64,000 bases of DNA from Rhodococcus spelaei. Lineage in GTDB: Bacteria; Actinomycetota; Actinomycetes; Mycobacteriales; Mycobacteriaceae. Below, in pieces: positions 52,103 through 64,000 of this stretch. The position numbers and the translations under genes were made by a program. Numbering within the stretch: position 1 is the stretch's first letter; each line of letters begins with the position of its first letter. Location: contig NZ_VIGH01000004.1 of the NCBI RefSeq assembly GCF_006704125.1, positions 383,529 to 447,528 of the forward strand, given 5' to 3'. A model generated the notes under the pieces. It did not search any database. It was not told the DNA's origin and was given only the letters and a program-made list of their open reading frames with translations.

Positions 52103-54202
52103 ATGGCATCCGCAGAGTCGGCAGTCTCGAGCATCTTCATCGCCTCGCCCGAGGGCGACACCGGAAAGTCGACGATCGCGCTGGGTGTGCTGCAGATGCT
52201 GAGCGGGTCCGCGGCCCGGGTGGGGGTGTTCCGGCCGATCGCCCGGTCCACCGACGAACCCGACTACATCCTGGAACTGCTGGTCGACCACACCACCGCG
52301 GACCTGACCTACGAGCAGTGCCTCGGCGTCAGCTACGAGCAGGTGCACGCCGACCCGGAGCTGGCCCTCAGTGAGATCGTGTCGCGCTACCACGCGGTTG
52401 CCGAGCAGTGCGACGCCGTGGTGATCGTCGGCAGCGACTACACCGACGTCGCCAGCCCCAGCGAGCTCGGGTACAACGCCCGCATCGCGGTGAACCTCGA
52501 CGCGCCGGTGCTGTTGGCGCTGCGCGGGGCCGGGCGCACTCCCGAGGAGATCATCCAGCTCGGTCAGATCTGCGCCGCCGAACTGCGGGTACATCACGCG
52601 CACCTCGTTGCCGTGGTCGCGAACCGATGCGACCCAACCGAACTCGATGCGGTCACCGCCGCGCTGGCACCGCTCGGGGTGCCGGCCTGGAGCCTGCCGG
52701 AGATCCCGCTGCTGGTGGCGCCGACGATGGCCGAACTGCAGGCCGCCGTCGGCGGCGAGCTCTACAGCGGAGATGCCGAGCTGCTCCAGCGCGAGGCCCT
52801 GCGGGTGATGGTGGGTGGCATGACCGCCGAGCACATCCTCGAGCGGCTCACCGAAGGCCAGGTGGTGATCGTCCCGGCCGACCGCTCCGAGGTGCTGCTC
52901 GCGCTGGTCAACGCCCATGAGGCGGAAGGCTTTCCGTCGCTCGCGGGCATCATCATGAACGGTGGCCTCACCCCGCACCCGGCGGTGGCGAAGCTGATGG
53001 CGGGCCTGCGACCGAGACTGCCGATCCTCACCACCGACCTCGGTACCTACGACACGGCCTCCGCCGCCTACCGGGCGCGCGGTCGCGTCGCGGTCGGGTC
53101 GCAGCGCAAGGTCGACACCGCGCTGAGTCTGATGGAGCAGCGCGTCAATGCCACCGACCTGCTGGCCCGACTCGACGTGGCCCGGCCGGAAGTCGTCACC
53201 CCGCAGATGTTCGAGTACCAGTTGCTCGAGCGCGCCCGCGCCGACCGCAGGCACATCGTGCTGCCCGAGGGCGGCGACGACCGGATCCTGCGGGCGGCCG
53301 GACGGCTGTTGCAGCGCAGGGTCGCCGATCTGACGATCCTCGGCGAGGAGGGCCCGGTGCGCCGGCGCGCCGCCGAACTCGGTGTCGACCTGGCGTCGGC
53401 CCGGGTGCTGGACCCGACCGACTGCGAGTACACCGAGGACTTCGCGCGGGAGTACGCCCGGTTGCGCGCCCACAAGGGCACGACGCTCGAGAGGGCCCGC
53501 GAGGTGATGGCCGACATCTCGTACTTCGGCACGATGATGGTGCAACTGGGGGTGGCGGACGGGATGGTCTCCGGCGCAGCGCACACCACCGCGCACACGA
53601 TTCGGCCGTCCTTCGAGATCATCAAGACCGAGCCGGGGGTGTCGACGGTCTCGAGCATCTTCCTGATGTGTCTCGCCGACCGGGTGCTCGCGTACGGCGA
53701 CTGCGCGGTGGTGCCCGACCCGACCGCCGAACAGCTCGCCGACATCGCGATCTCCTCGGCGTCCACGTCGGCGCAATTCGGCATCGACCCGCGGGTCGCG
53801 ATGCTGTCCTACTCGACCGGTGACTCGGGCTCCGGCGCGGACGTGGACAAGGTGCGGGCCGCGACGGCGCTGGTCCGGGAGCGGCGGCCGGACCTGTTGG
53901 TGGAGGGGCCGATTCAGTACGACGCGGCGATCGAGCCGAGCGTCGCCACGACGAAACTGCCGGACTCGCAGGTGGCGGGCCGCGCGACGGTCTTCGTCTT
54001 CCCGGACCTGAACACCGGCAACAACACCTACAAGGCGGTCCAGCGCAGCGCGGGCGCGGTCGCGGTCGGTCCGGTGCTGCAGGGACTGCGCAAGCCGGTC
54101 AACGACCTCTCCCGCGGCGCACTGGTCCAGGACATCGTCAACACCGTCGCCATCACCGCCATCCAGGCACAAGCCGTTGCGGCACAGGAGGTCACGTCGT
54201 GA
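52103..54202 (+). CDS. pta: phosphate acetyltransferase
   Basis: 699 aa long-form Pta. An N-terminal P-loop/DRTGG region ([20 protein letters not shown] at about 10-29; DRTGG-like section about 220-330) precedes the catalytic PTA_PTB domain from about 375 ([30 protein letters not shown] to [15 protein letters not shown]). It interconverts acetyl-CoA and acetyl phosphate. Overlaps ackA by 4 bp. Equivalent to Rv0408. Confidence 0.96.
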   Translation: MASAESAVSSIFIASPEGDTGKSTIALGVLQMLSGSAARVGVFRPIARSTDEPDYILELLVDHTTADLTYEQCLGVSYEQVHADPELALSEIVSRYHAVAEQCDAVVIVGSDYTDVASPSELGYNARIAVNLDAPVLLALRGAGRTPEEIIQLGQICAAELRVHHAHLVAVVANRCDPTELDAVTAALAPLGVPAWSLPEIPLLVAPTMAELQAAVGGELYSGDAELLQREALRVMVGGMTAEHILERLTEGQVVIVPADRSEVLLALVNAHEAEGFPSLAGIIMNGGLTPHPAVAKLMAGLRPRLPILTTDLGTYDTASAAYRARGRVAVGSQRKVDTALSLMEQRVNATDLLARLDVARPEVVTPQMFEYQLLERARADRRHIVLPEGGDDRILRAAGRLLQRRVADLTILGEEGPVRRRAAELGVDLASARVLDPTDCEYTEDFAREYARLRAHKGTTLERAREVMADISYFGTMMVQLGVADGMVSGAAHTTAHTIRPSFEIIKTEPGVSTVSSIFLMCLADRVLAYGDCAVVPDPTAEQLADIAISSASTSAQFGIDPRVAMLSYSTGDSGSGADVDKVRAATALVRERRPDLLVEGPIQYDAAIEPSVATTKLPDSQVAGRATVFVFPDLNTGNNTYKAVQRSAGAVAVGPVLQGLRKPVNDLSRGALVQDIVNTVAITAIQAQAVAAQEVTS

Positions 54203-55389
54203 AGGGTTCCGTGCTGGTCGTCAACTCGGGGTCGTCGTCGATCAAGTACCAGCTCGTCGACCCGGAGAGCGGGGAGGCGCTGGCATCGGGGTTGATCGAG
54301 CGGATCGGCGAGCCCGACGGCGTCGTCACCCACCGCCACGGCGGCGTCGACCGAGAGCACCGCGGTCCGATCGCGGACCACGGCGTGGGACTGCAACTGG
54401 CGTTCGCGATGTTCGCCGAGGCCGGTATCGAGTTGGCATCCGCCGGTATCGCGGCGGTCGGGCACCGGGTGGTGCACGGCGGGGAGGTCTTTTACCGGCC
54501 CACGGAGATCACCGCGGAGGTGCTCGCCGAAATCGCGCGACTGTCCTCCCTTGCACCGCTGCACAATCCGGCCAACGTGACCGGCATCGAGTCCGCGATG
54601 GCTGCGCTGCCCGACGTCCCGCACGTCGCGGTCTTCGACACCGCGTTCTTCCACACCCTGCCGGAGTCGGCGCGGACGTACGCGATCGATTCGCGGATCG
54701 CCCGCGAGTTCGGCGTGCGCCGGTACGGCTTCCACGGCACCTCCCACGAGTACGTGTCCGGTCGGGTCGCCGACGTGCTCGGCCGCGACCTCGCGTCGCT
54801 GCACCAGATCGTGCTGCACCTGGGCAACGGTGCGTCTGCCTCGGCCATCGCGGGTGGCAAGGCCATGGACACCTCGATGGGCTTGACCCCGCTCGAGGGC
54901 CTGGTGATGGGAACCCGCAGCGGGGACATCGATCCCGGCATCGTGATGCACCTGCGGCGCAGCGCCGGACTGGAGGTCGACGACATCGACGACCTGCTCA
55001 ACCGTCGGTCCGGGCTCAAGGGACTGAGCGGTGTCAACGACTTCCGGGAACTGCGCGCGCTGATCGAGGCGGGCGACGAGGCCGCCTCGCTGGCCTACCG
55101 GGTGTACGTGCACCGCCTGCGCAAGTACATCGGCGCCTACATGGTGACCCTCGGCCGGCTGGACGCGATCACCTTCACGGCCGGGGTGGGGGAGAACGCG
55201 GCGGAGGTGCGCGCCGACGCACTCGCCGGGCTCGAGGGGTTCGGCATCGAGGTCGATGCCGAGCGCAACGCCGCGCGCGGCCGGGAGGCCCGGGTGATCT
55301 CCACCGACGCCTCGACCGTAGCGGTCCTCGTCGTCCCCACGAACGAGGAACTTGCGATCGCGCGGGCGGCACGGGAATTCGAGAGGTAG
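54199..55389 (+). CDS. ackA: acetate kinase
   Basis: 396 aa, GTG start coupled to pta. Converts acetyl phosphate and ADP to acetate and [18 protein letters not shown] is the N-terminal phosphate-binding motif; [30 protein letters not shown] (catalytic Arg/His region) and [13 protein letters not shown] are intact. Followed by a short hairpin before the convergent pknG. Confidence 0.97.
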   Translation: MKGSVLVVNSGSSSIKYQLVDPESGEALASGLIERIGEPDGVVTHRHGGVDREHRGPIADHGVGLQLAFAMFAEAGIELASAGIAAVGHRVVHGGEVFYRPTEITAEVLAEIARLSSLAPLHNPANVTGIESAMAALPDVPHVAVFDTAFFHTLPESARTYAIDSRIAREFGVRRYGFHGTSHEYVSGRVADVLGRDLASLHQIVLHLGNGASASAIAGGKAMDTSMGLTPLEGLVMGTRSGDIDPGIVMHLRRSAGLEVDDIDDLLNRRSGLKGLSGVNDFRELRALIEAGDEAASLAYRVYVHRLRKYIGAYMVTLGRLDAITFTAGVGENAAEVRADALAGLEGFGIEVDAERNAARGREARVISTDASTVAVLVVPTNEELAIARAAREFER

Positions 55390-55402
55390 CGCCGCCCGCG
55401 GT

Positions 55403-55424
55403 CGCGCTGCCCGATGGCAGTGCG
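55403..55424. terminator. hairpin between convergent ackA and pknG
   Basis: CGCGCTGCC-CGAT-GGCAGTGCG, 9-bp stem with one G-U pair, 13 nt after ackA. Confidence 0.5.
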
Positions 55425-55456
55425 GCGGACATGGTTCCGAGGTCGCCAGGAGATTG

Positions 55457-58735
<3,279 letters not shown>

Positions 58736-58739
<4 letters not shown>

Positions 58740-60088
58740 TGGTACTCCCGCAGTCGCGGCAGGAGCCCGGACACGATTCCGGCCACCGCGAGGGCCGCCA
58801 GCACCAGTGCGCCGGGTGCGAGTGCGGTCAGGGTGGACACCGCCCGGTCGACGTTGCGGCGCAGCTCCGTTCGGGTCTGCCCGATCGCGTCGCTGAGTTC
58901 GCTGTCGGTCTCGGCGAAATGCGACGCCGAATCGCGGTCCCCGGTGCCGACCGCCATCGTGACCGCGCCGGTCCAGTCGCCGCTACCGAGCAGTGAGTCC
59001 AGTTGCCGATGCGCTCGTGACCACGCTGCACTCGCCTCGGCAGCCGCCGCGACCTGGGCAGTACCGACCTCCACCCGGCCGCTACGCGGGTAGTCGTCGA
59101 AGATCGCCTGCAGCCGTGCCAGATGGTCGTCGAACTGCTGCTCGTACTTGGCGCTGAGCTCACGCCGGACCAGGCCGAGCATCTCGTCGGCACGGGCCTG
59201 CTGGGCGAGGATGCGGGCGGTGGTCAGGTCCGTGAGCGGTCGGGCACCCTGGTCGAGAGCGTGCCCGGTGGCCGTGGCCGAGACCAGCCCCGCGACCACC
59301 AGCCAGCAGACCGAGGCGGCGACCGCGACCGCCGCGACGATCAGGCCGAAATTCAGCCTGCGTCGCGTCCACCGGGCGAGCAGGATCGACGCGATCACGA
59401 GAGCGGCCAGCGCGAGCACCAGCAGGGCGATCGCGAGCCACGGAGGCCGGGCGAACTCGTCCTGGCTCTGCACCACCCGGTCGGACTGCTCGGTGTGCAA
59501 CCGCTCGGCGAGCGGCAACAGGGTGGACTGCATCATCGACGACGCTTCGCTCAGGTACGCCGAGCCCACCGGGTACCCGCTGCGGTTGTTCGCGCGGGCC
59601 GTCTCCACCAGGCCCGTGTACACCGGCAGTCCGGCCGAGAGTTCGGTCAGCAGGTCGCGCGCGGCGGTGTCGTCGGCCGCGACCCCCGCGGACGCGTCGA
59701 CCAGGTCCTGGCCCGCGTCGCCGACGGCCTGCGCGTACCGGTCGCGTACGGCGGCAGGTTCGAGGCCGCCCGAGAGGAACGCGGTGGTGGCGGTCGCGTC
59801 TGCGATGGACAGGGAGCTGTACAGGTGCTGGGAGGCGTCGGCGAGTGGTTCGATCCGGGTGAGCAGGGTGTCGAGGGTGCGCTGGCGGTCGGCGACCTGG
59901 ACCGCCGCGACGGTGCCCGACAGGAGCGCGAGGGCGATCAGGCCGATGCCGAGGGAGACCATCCTGGCGGGGGTGGTGCGACCGAACGCGCGCAGGCGCG
60001 CGGGTCGGCTCGGCGGCAGTTGCGAGCCCGCCGTCGGGGCGGGCGCGTCGCCGAGCGGCTCCGTCGAAGGTGCAACCCGAACAGCCAC
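58736..60088 (-). CDS. glnX: GlnX-like four-helix membrane sensor
   Basis: 450 aa, first gene of the pknG operon. GTG start. Helices at about 43-63, 217-238, 247-270 and 423-445 enclose two external four-helix-like domains of about 150 residues each, rich in Ala and Leu heptads (DASQHLYSSLSIADATATTAF; QARADEMLGLVRRELSAKYEQ). This build matches Rv0412c/GlnX, which passes ligand-bound GlnH information to PknG. No kinase or HAMP motif of its own is apparent. Confidence 0.88.
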
Positions 60089-60257
60089 TGTGCACCCCTT
60101 CTATCTGGCTCGAGTGCCCGACAGAGGGCAGCATATAAGCAGTAACCGCGCTTTGGGATCTGCGACTGGCTAAGTTCGACGGCGAACAGGTGTGGCGGAC
60201 ACACGTGGTGCCGACTTGGCTCGGCGCGGCACGATCTGGGGTAGGTGAACGAAGTCG

Positions 60258-61127
60258 ATGCGCGGTGACGGGGACGGCTGGGCCACGAGCGAGGACGGCA
60301 GCCGGTACTGGGGGCGGTTCGGTGCGGCGGGGCTGCTGCTGCGCGCACCCGCACCCGACGGTGGTTCCGCGGTCCTGCTCCAGCACCGGGCGCAGTGGAG
60401 TCATCAGGGCGGAACCTGGGCGTTGCCCGGTGGGGCCCGGGACAGCCACGAGAGCACCACCCACGCGGCCGTCCGGGAGGCCGAGGAGGAGGCGGGTATC
60501 GCCGCGGCGTCGGTACGGGTGCGGGCCGAGCGGGTGACGGCGCGAGCCGAGGGCGGCTGGACCTACACGACGGTGGTCGCCGATGCGGAGACCGCGCTGG
60601 CCACCGTCCCCAACGGTGAGAGCACCGAGCTGCGCTGGGTGCCCGAGGACCGGGTCGAGGACCTGCCACTGCATCCGGGCTTCGCCGCCAGCTGGCCGGC
60701 GCTGCGCGCCGCTCCGGTCCGACTGCTGCTCGACACCGCCAACGTGCTGGGGTCGCGGCCCAACGGGTGGTGGCGCGACCGCGCCGGCGCCACCGGGGAG
60801 CTGCTCGCCGCGCTCGCCGGAACCCTCCCGCGGATCATCGAACTCCCCGACGGCAGTTTCGGTTGGTTGCCGCGAGTCGAGGCCGTACTCGAGGGGAAGG
60901 CGAGTGCGGTCGCGGGCGTCGACGCCCGGGTCCCGGTGCACGTCGCGTCCGGCAGTGGTGACGACGCGCTGGCGCAGCTCGCGTCGAGCCGTCCCGCCTC
61001 AGCCACTCTGACCGGGGTTGCCGGTGAGCTGACAGCTGTCGTCACAGCCGACCGCGGCCTGCGTGACCGGCTGCCCGAGTCCGTGCTGCGGCTCTCGCCG
61101 TCGACCGTCCTGTCCTGGCTGGACTGA
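60258..61127 (+). CDS. mutT3: Nudix hydrolase (MutT3-like) fused to NYN/PIN-like domain
   Basis: 289 aa. Residues about 1-150 are a Nudix domain with a full Nudix box (Gly59, Glu65, Arg73-Glu74, Glu77-Glu78, Gly80), in place of Rv0413 MutT3, a nucleotide-sanitising pyrophosphatase. Residues 154-289 form a second domain: LLLDTANVLGSRPNGWWRDRAG (Asp159, Asn162, Asp174), ASGSGDDALAQLA (Asp235-Asp236) and VVTADRGLRDRL (Asp265, Asp270). The acidic pattern is that of NYN/PIN-like nucleases. M. tuberculosis MutT3 (about 217 aa) lacks such a length, so this is an enlarged form. Confidence 0.85.
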   Translation: MRGDGDGWATSEDGSRYWGRFGAAGLLLRAPAPDGGSAVLLQHRAQWSHQGGTWALPGGARDSHESTTHAAVREAEEEAGIAAASVRVRAERVTARAEGGWTYTTVVADAETALATVPNGESTELRWVPEDRVEDLPLHPGFAASWPALRAAPVRLLLDTANVLGSRPNGWWRDRAGATGELLAALAGTLPRIIELPDGSFGWLPRVEAVLEGKASAVAGVDARVPVHVASGSGDDALAQLASSRPASATLTGVAGELTAVVTADRGLRDRLPESVLRLSPSTVLSWLD

Positions 61128-61161
61128 GCGCCGCCCCCCGTCGCAACCCCGCGTCTCCTCC

Positions 61162-61216
61162 CCGGGTGATGGGAACCTTCATTCGGTCCACCAGGGTGAA
61201 GGGAACCATCACCCGG
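61162..61216. terminator. long two-part stem between convergent mutT3 and thiE
   Basis: Outer 11-bp perfect stem CCGGGTGATGG / CCATCACCCGG, a 3x3 GAA/GAA internal loop, an inner 9-bp stem (CCTTCATTC / GGGTGAAGG with two G-U), and a 9-nt loop. Confidence 0.7.
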
Positions 61217-61243
61217 ACGGCGCAGGGGTCAGGGCGGCAGGGG

Positions 61244-61960
61244 TCAGCGGGCGGCGCGGGCGGCGACGTTGCGGGCGAGGGCGTCCGCGAGAGTGCGGGC
61301 AGCAGCCTGTGGGTCGCGGGCCTCGGTGATCGCGCGGACCACCACGATCCGGTCCGCACCGGCGTCGAGTACCTCCGGCAGTCGCTGTTCGTCGACGCCG
61401 CCGATCGCGAACCACGGCATCGTCGGCCGCGACTCGGCGGTCGAGCGCACCAGCTCGAGGCCCGACGCGGTGCGTCCCGGCTTGGTCGGGGTGGCCCACA
61501 CCGGTCCGGTGCAGAAGTAGTCGACGTCGTCCTCGATCGACGCCAGCTGCGCCTGCGCCCGACTGTTCGTCGAGCGACCGATCACCACGTTCGGGCCGAC
61601 GATCCGGCGCGCGTAGTGCACCGGCAGGTCACCCTGGCCGAGGTGCAGCACGTCCGCACCGGCTGCCAGCGCCAGGTCTGCGCGGTCGTTGACGGCCAAC
61701 AGCGCGCCGTGTCGTCGGCACACCGCAGCCAACTCGGCGAGGGCGCCGAGTTCCTCACGGGTCTCCATCCGGCCGAACTTCTGCTCGCCCGCCGAACCCT
61801 TGTCCCGGAGCTGGATGATGTCCACCCCGCCGGACAGTGCGGCCTCGGCGAACTTCGCGAGGTCGCCGCGCTCGCGGCGGGCGTCGGTGCACAGGTACAG
61901 ACGGGCGCTCGCGAGGCGTTCCCGTGGGGTCAGGTGCTTACCGGAATGCGAGGGATGCAC
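61244..61960 (-). CDS. thiE: thiamine-phosphate synthase
   Basis: 238 aa from a GTG ([10 protein letters not shown]); the conserved part starts [20 protein letters not shown] as in M. tuberculosis ThiE, so the first 15 residues are poorly supported. Joins HMP-pyrophosphate and the thiazole phosphate to make thiamine phosphate. [46 protein letters not shown] and [12 protein letters not shown] are the active-site loops. Divergent from thiO. The TPP riboswitch lies on the other side, so thiE itself is not behind it. Confidence 0.94.
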   Translation of the reverse strand: MHPSHSGKHLTPRERLASARLYLCTDARRERGDLAKFAEAALSGGVDIIQLRDKGSAGEQKFGRMETREELGALAELAAVCRRHGALLAVNDRADLALAAGADVLHLGQGDLPVHYARRIVGPNVVIGRSTNSRAQAQLASIEDDVDYFCTGPVWATPTKPGRTASGLELVRSTAESRPTMPWFAIGGVDEQRLPEVLDAGADRIVVVRAITEARDPQAAARTLADALARNVAARAAR

Positions 61961-61993
61961 GACCTCAACGGTAGTCTCTACCGTGAACGATGT

Positions 61994-62085
61994 GACACGG
62001 GAGTCCCGGCGGACGCGGGGCTGAGAGGGGGCTCGCGAGCCCCGACCGTCATACCTGACCCGGATCATGCCGGCGCAGGGAGTGA
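61994..62085 (+). ncRNA. TPP riboswitch (THI element) upstream of thiO
   Basis: Core motifs of the TPP aptamer in order: GGGGCTGAGAGGGG, a GGGGCTCGCGAGCCCC hairpin (P3), then ATACCTGACCCGGATCATGC and CGGCGCAGGGAG. The 3' end is just before the thiO ribosome site GAGGTGG, fitting translational control where TPP binding hides the site. Confidence 0.93.
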
Positions 62086-62094
62086 GGTGGAAGT

Positions 62095-63183
62095 GTGAGC
62101 AGAACAGTCGCGGTGATCGGTGGCGGTGCCATCGGACTGTCCGTCGCGTGGCGCGCGGCCCAGGCGGGGTGGACCGTCACCGTCCACGATCCGGCGGTCG
62201 CGTCGGGCGCGTCCTGGGTGGCGGGCGGCATGCTCGCACCGCTGTCCGAGGGCTGGCCCGGTGAGGATGCGGTGCTGGCGGCCGGGGCCGCCTCGCTGCA
62301 GCGGTGGCCGGACTTCGGCCGCGAGCTCGAAGCACTGTCCGGGGAGTCCCTGTTCACCTCCGACGGTTCGCTGACGGTCGCGCGGGACGCCGCCGACGCC
62401 GCCGACCTGCGCCGTGTCGCGGAATGGCTGGAGACACAGGGGTACCGGCTGGACCTGCTCTCGCGGGCCGAGATTCGCGCGGCCGAGCCGTCACTGGCCC
62501 CGGGCATCCGGCTGGCGCTGCTCGCCGCCACCGAGTCCGCCGTCGACAACCGCGCCCTCGTGCGTGCACTGCGCCGGGCCACCGTCGACGCCGGGGTGGC
62601 GTTCACCCCGCAGGCCGTCACCGATGTCGACGCGCTCGACGCCGACCAGGTGGTGATCGCCGCGGGCACCGCCGCCGCGCGACTGTGGCCCGGACTGCCG
62701 GTTCGACCGGTCAAGGGTGAGATCCTGCGCCTGCACCACCGGCCCGGCGTCGCGCCCGCCCCGACCCGGACCATCCGCGGCAGCGTGCACGGCAGGCCCG
62801 TGTACCTGGTGCCGCGCGGCGACGGGATCGTCGTGGGTGCGACGCAGCACGAGTCCGGCGAGGACACCCAGGTCACCGTGGCGGGAGTCCGCGACCTGAT
62901 CGCGGACGCGGGGGCGCTCATGCCGAGCATCGGGGAGTACGAGCTGTACGAGACCGCGGCCGGGCTGCGGCCGATGAGCCCGGACAATCTGCCGATCCTC
63001 GGCCGGGTGTCCGACAAGGTGGTGTTGGCCGCGGGGGCCGGACGCAACGGCATCCTGTTGACGCCGCTGTCCGCGGACGCGGTGGTCGCCGAGCTGTCGG
63101 GCACGCCGCTGGCCGAGGCGAAGACCTGTTCCCCCGACCGGTTCGACGGGCTCGGGGCTTCGATCGATCGAGTGAGGAAGTAG
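62095..63183 (+). CDS. thiO: glycine oxidase ThiO
   Basis: 362 aa FAD enzyme from a GTG with GAGGTGG upstream. Oxidises glycine to the imine used for the thiazole ring. N-terminal FAD motif [38 protein letters not shown], and C-terminal [16 protein letters not shown]. Followed without gap by thiS. TPP-riboswitch controlled. Confidence 0.93.
   Translation: MSRTVAVIGGGAIGLSVAWRAAQAGWTVTVHDPAVASGASWVAGGMLAPLSEGWPGEDAVLAAGAASLQRWPDFGRELEALSGESLFTSDGSLTVARDAADAADLRRVAEWLETQGYRLDLLSRAEIRAAEPSLAPGIRLALLAATESAVDNRALVRALRRATVDAGVAFTPQAVTDVDALDADQVVIAAGTAAARLWPGLPVRPVKGEILRLHHRPGVAPAPTRTIRGSVHGRPVYLVPRGDGIVVGATQHESGEDTQVTVAGVRDLIADAGALMPSIGEYELYETAAGLRPMSPDNLPILGRVSDKVVLAAGAGRNGILLTPLSADAVVAELSGTPLAEAKTCSPDRFDGLGASIDRVRK

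Positions 63184-64000
<817 letters not shown>

Overview
The window is high-GC DNA with dense, often overlapping genes and frequent GTG starts. It reads as a member of the Mycobacteriales, most likely the Rhodococcus/Nocardia group. The reason is gene order: RNA methyltransferase, GH76, fba, an Rv0361-like protein, DUF3151, an M50 protease, an Rv0358-like protein, purA, rhodanese-metZ, fgd1, pta-ackA, pknG-glnH-glnX, mutT3, thiE and thiO-thiS-thiG follow the M. tuberculosis Rv0357c-Rv0417 block, with lineage-specific genes inserted between them. The genus is an inference; no rRNA or tRNA gene is present to test it.

Layout. 1-12 kb: the end of an alpha/beta hydrolase, a stand-alone trpF, an F420-type LLM oxidoreductase, a YhhN membrane enzyme, small envelope proteins, a SpoU RNA methyltransferase, a GH76 enzyme, an MMPL transporter, a GH15 hydrolase and two tandem DedA proteins. 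12-25 kb: fba, DUF3151 and a FUSC membrane protein, a decayed serine-hydrolase pseudogene, a metal (CDF) exporter, a WYL regulator divergent from a PPOX protein, DUF389, a class IV aminotransferase, an M50 protease and purA. 25-39 kb: two tandem LysM lipoproteins, ogt beside a MocR regulator, an alpha-methylacyl-CoA racemase, fprA, a NitT/TauT-type ABC transporter, and an SDR/XRE pair.

39-45 kb is one compact co-directional run: rhodanese, metZ, a three-gene corrinoid-type ABC importer (lipoprotein, permease, ATPase), and a fusion of a PhnP-like metallo-beta-lactamase domain to a complete CobU. It looks like a cobamide import and salvage unit next to methionine synthesis, and it is the best candidate here for an undescribed activity. 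45-64 kb: a HAD phosphatase, an NlpC/P60 hydrolase, fgd1, a SUFU-domain protein, a large LuxR-family ATPase regulator, pta-ackA, the pknG-glnH-glnX amino-acid sensing operon, a Nudix protein fused to a NYN/PIN-like domain, and thiamine genes with a TPP riboswitch in front of thiO-thiS-thiG.

Between genes the window is rich in long inverted repeats. Most sit between convergent genes and probably act as two-way terminators. One 44-bp palindrome occurs twice, 21 kb apart; its second copy lies inside the 5' coding end of an ABC ATPase gene. Several palindromes between divergent genes look like operators (WYL/PPOX, SDR/XRE, MocR/ogt). I see no CRISPR array, tRNA, rRNA, insertion sequence or prophage.
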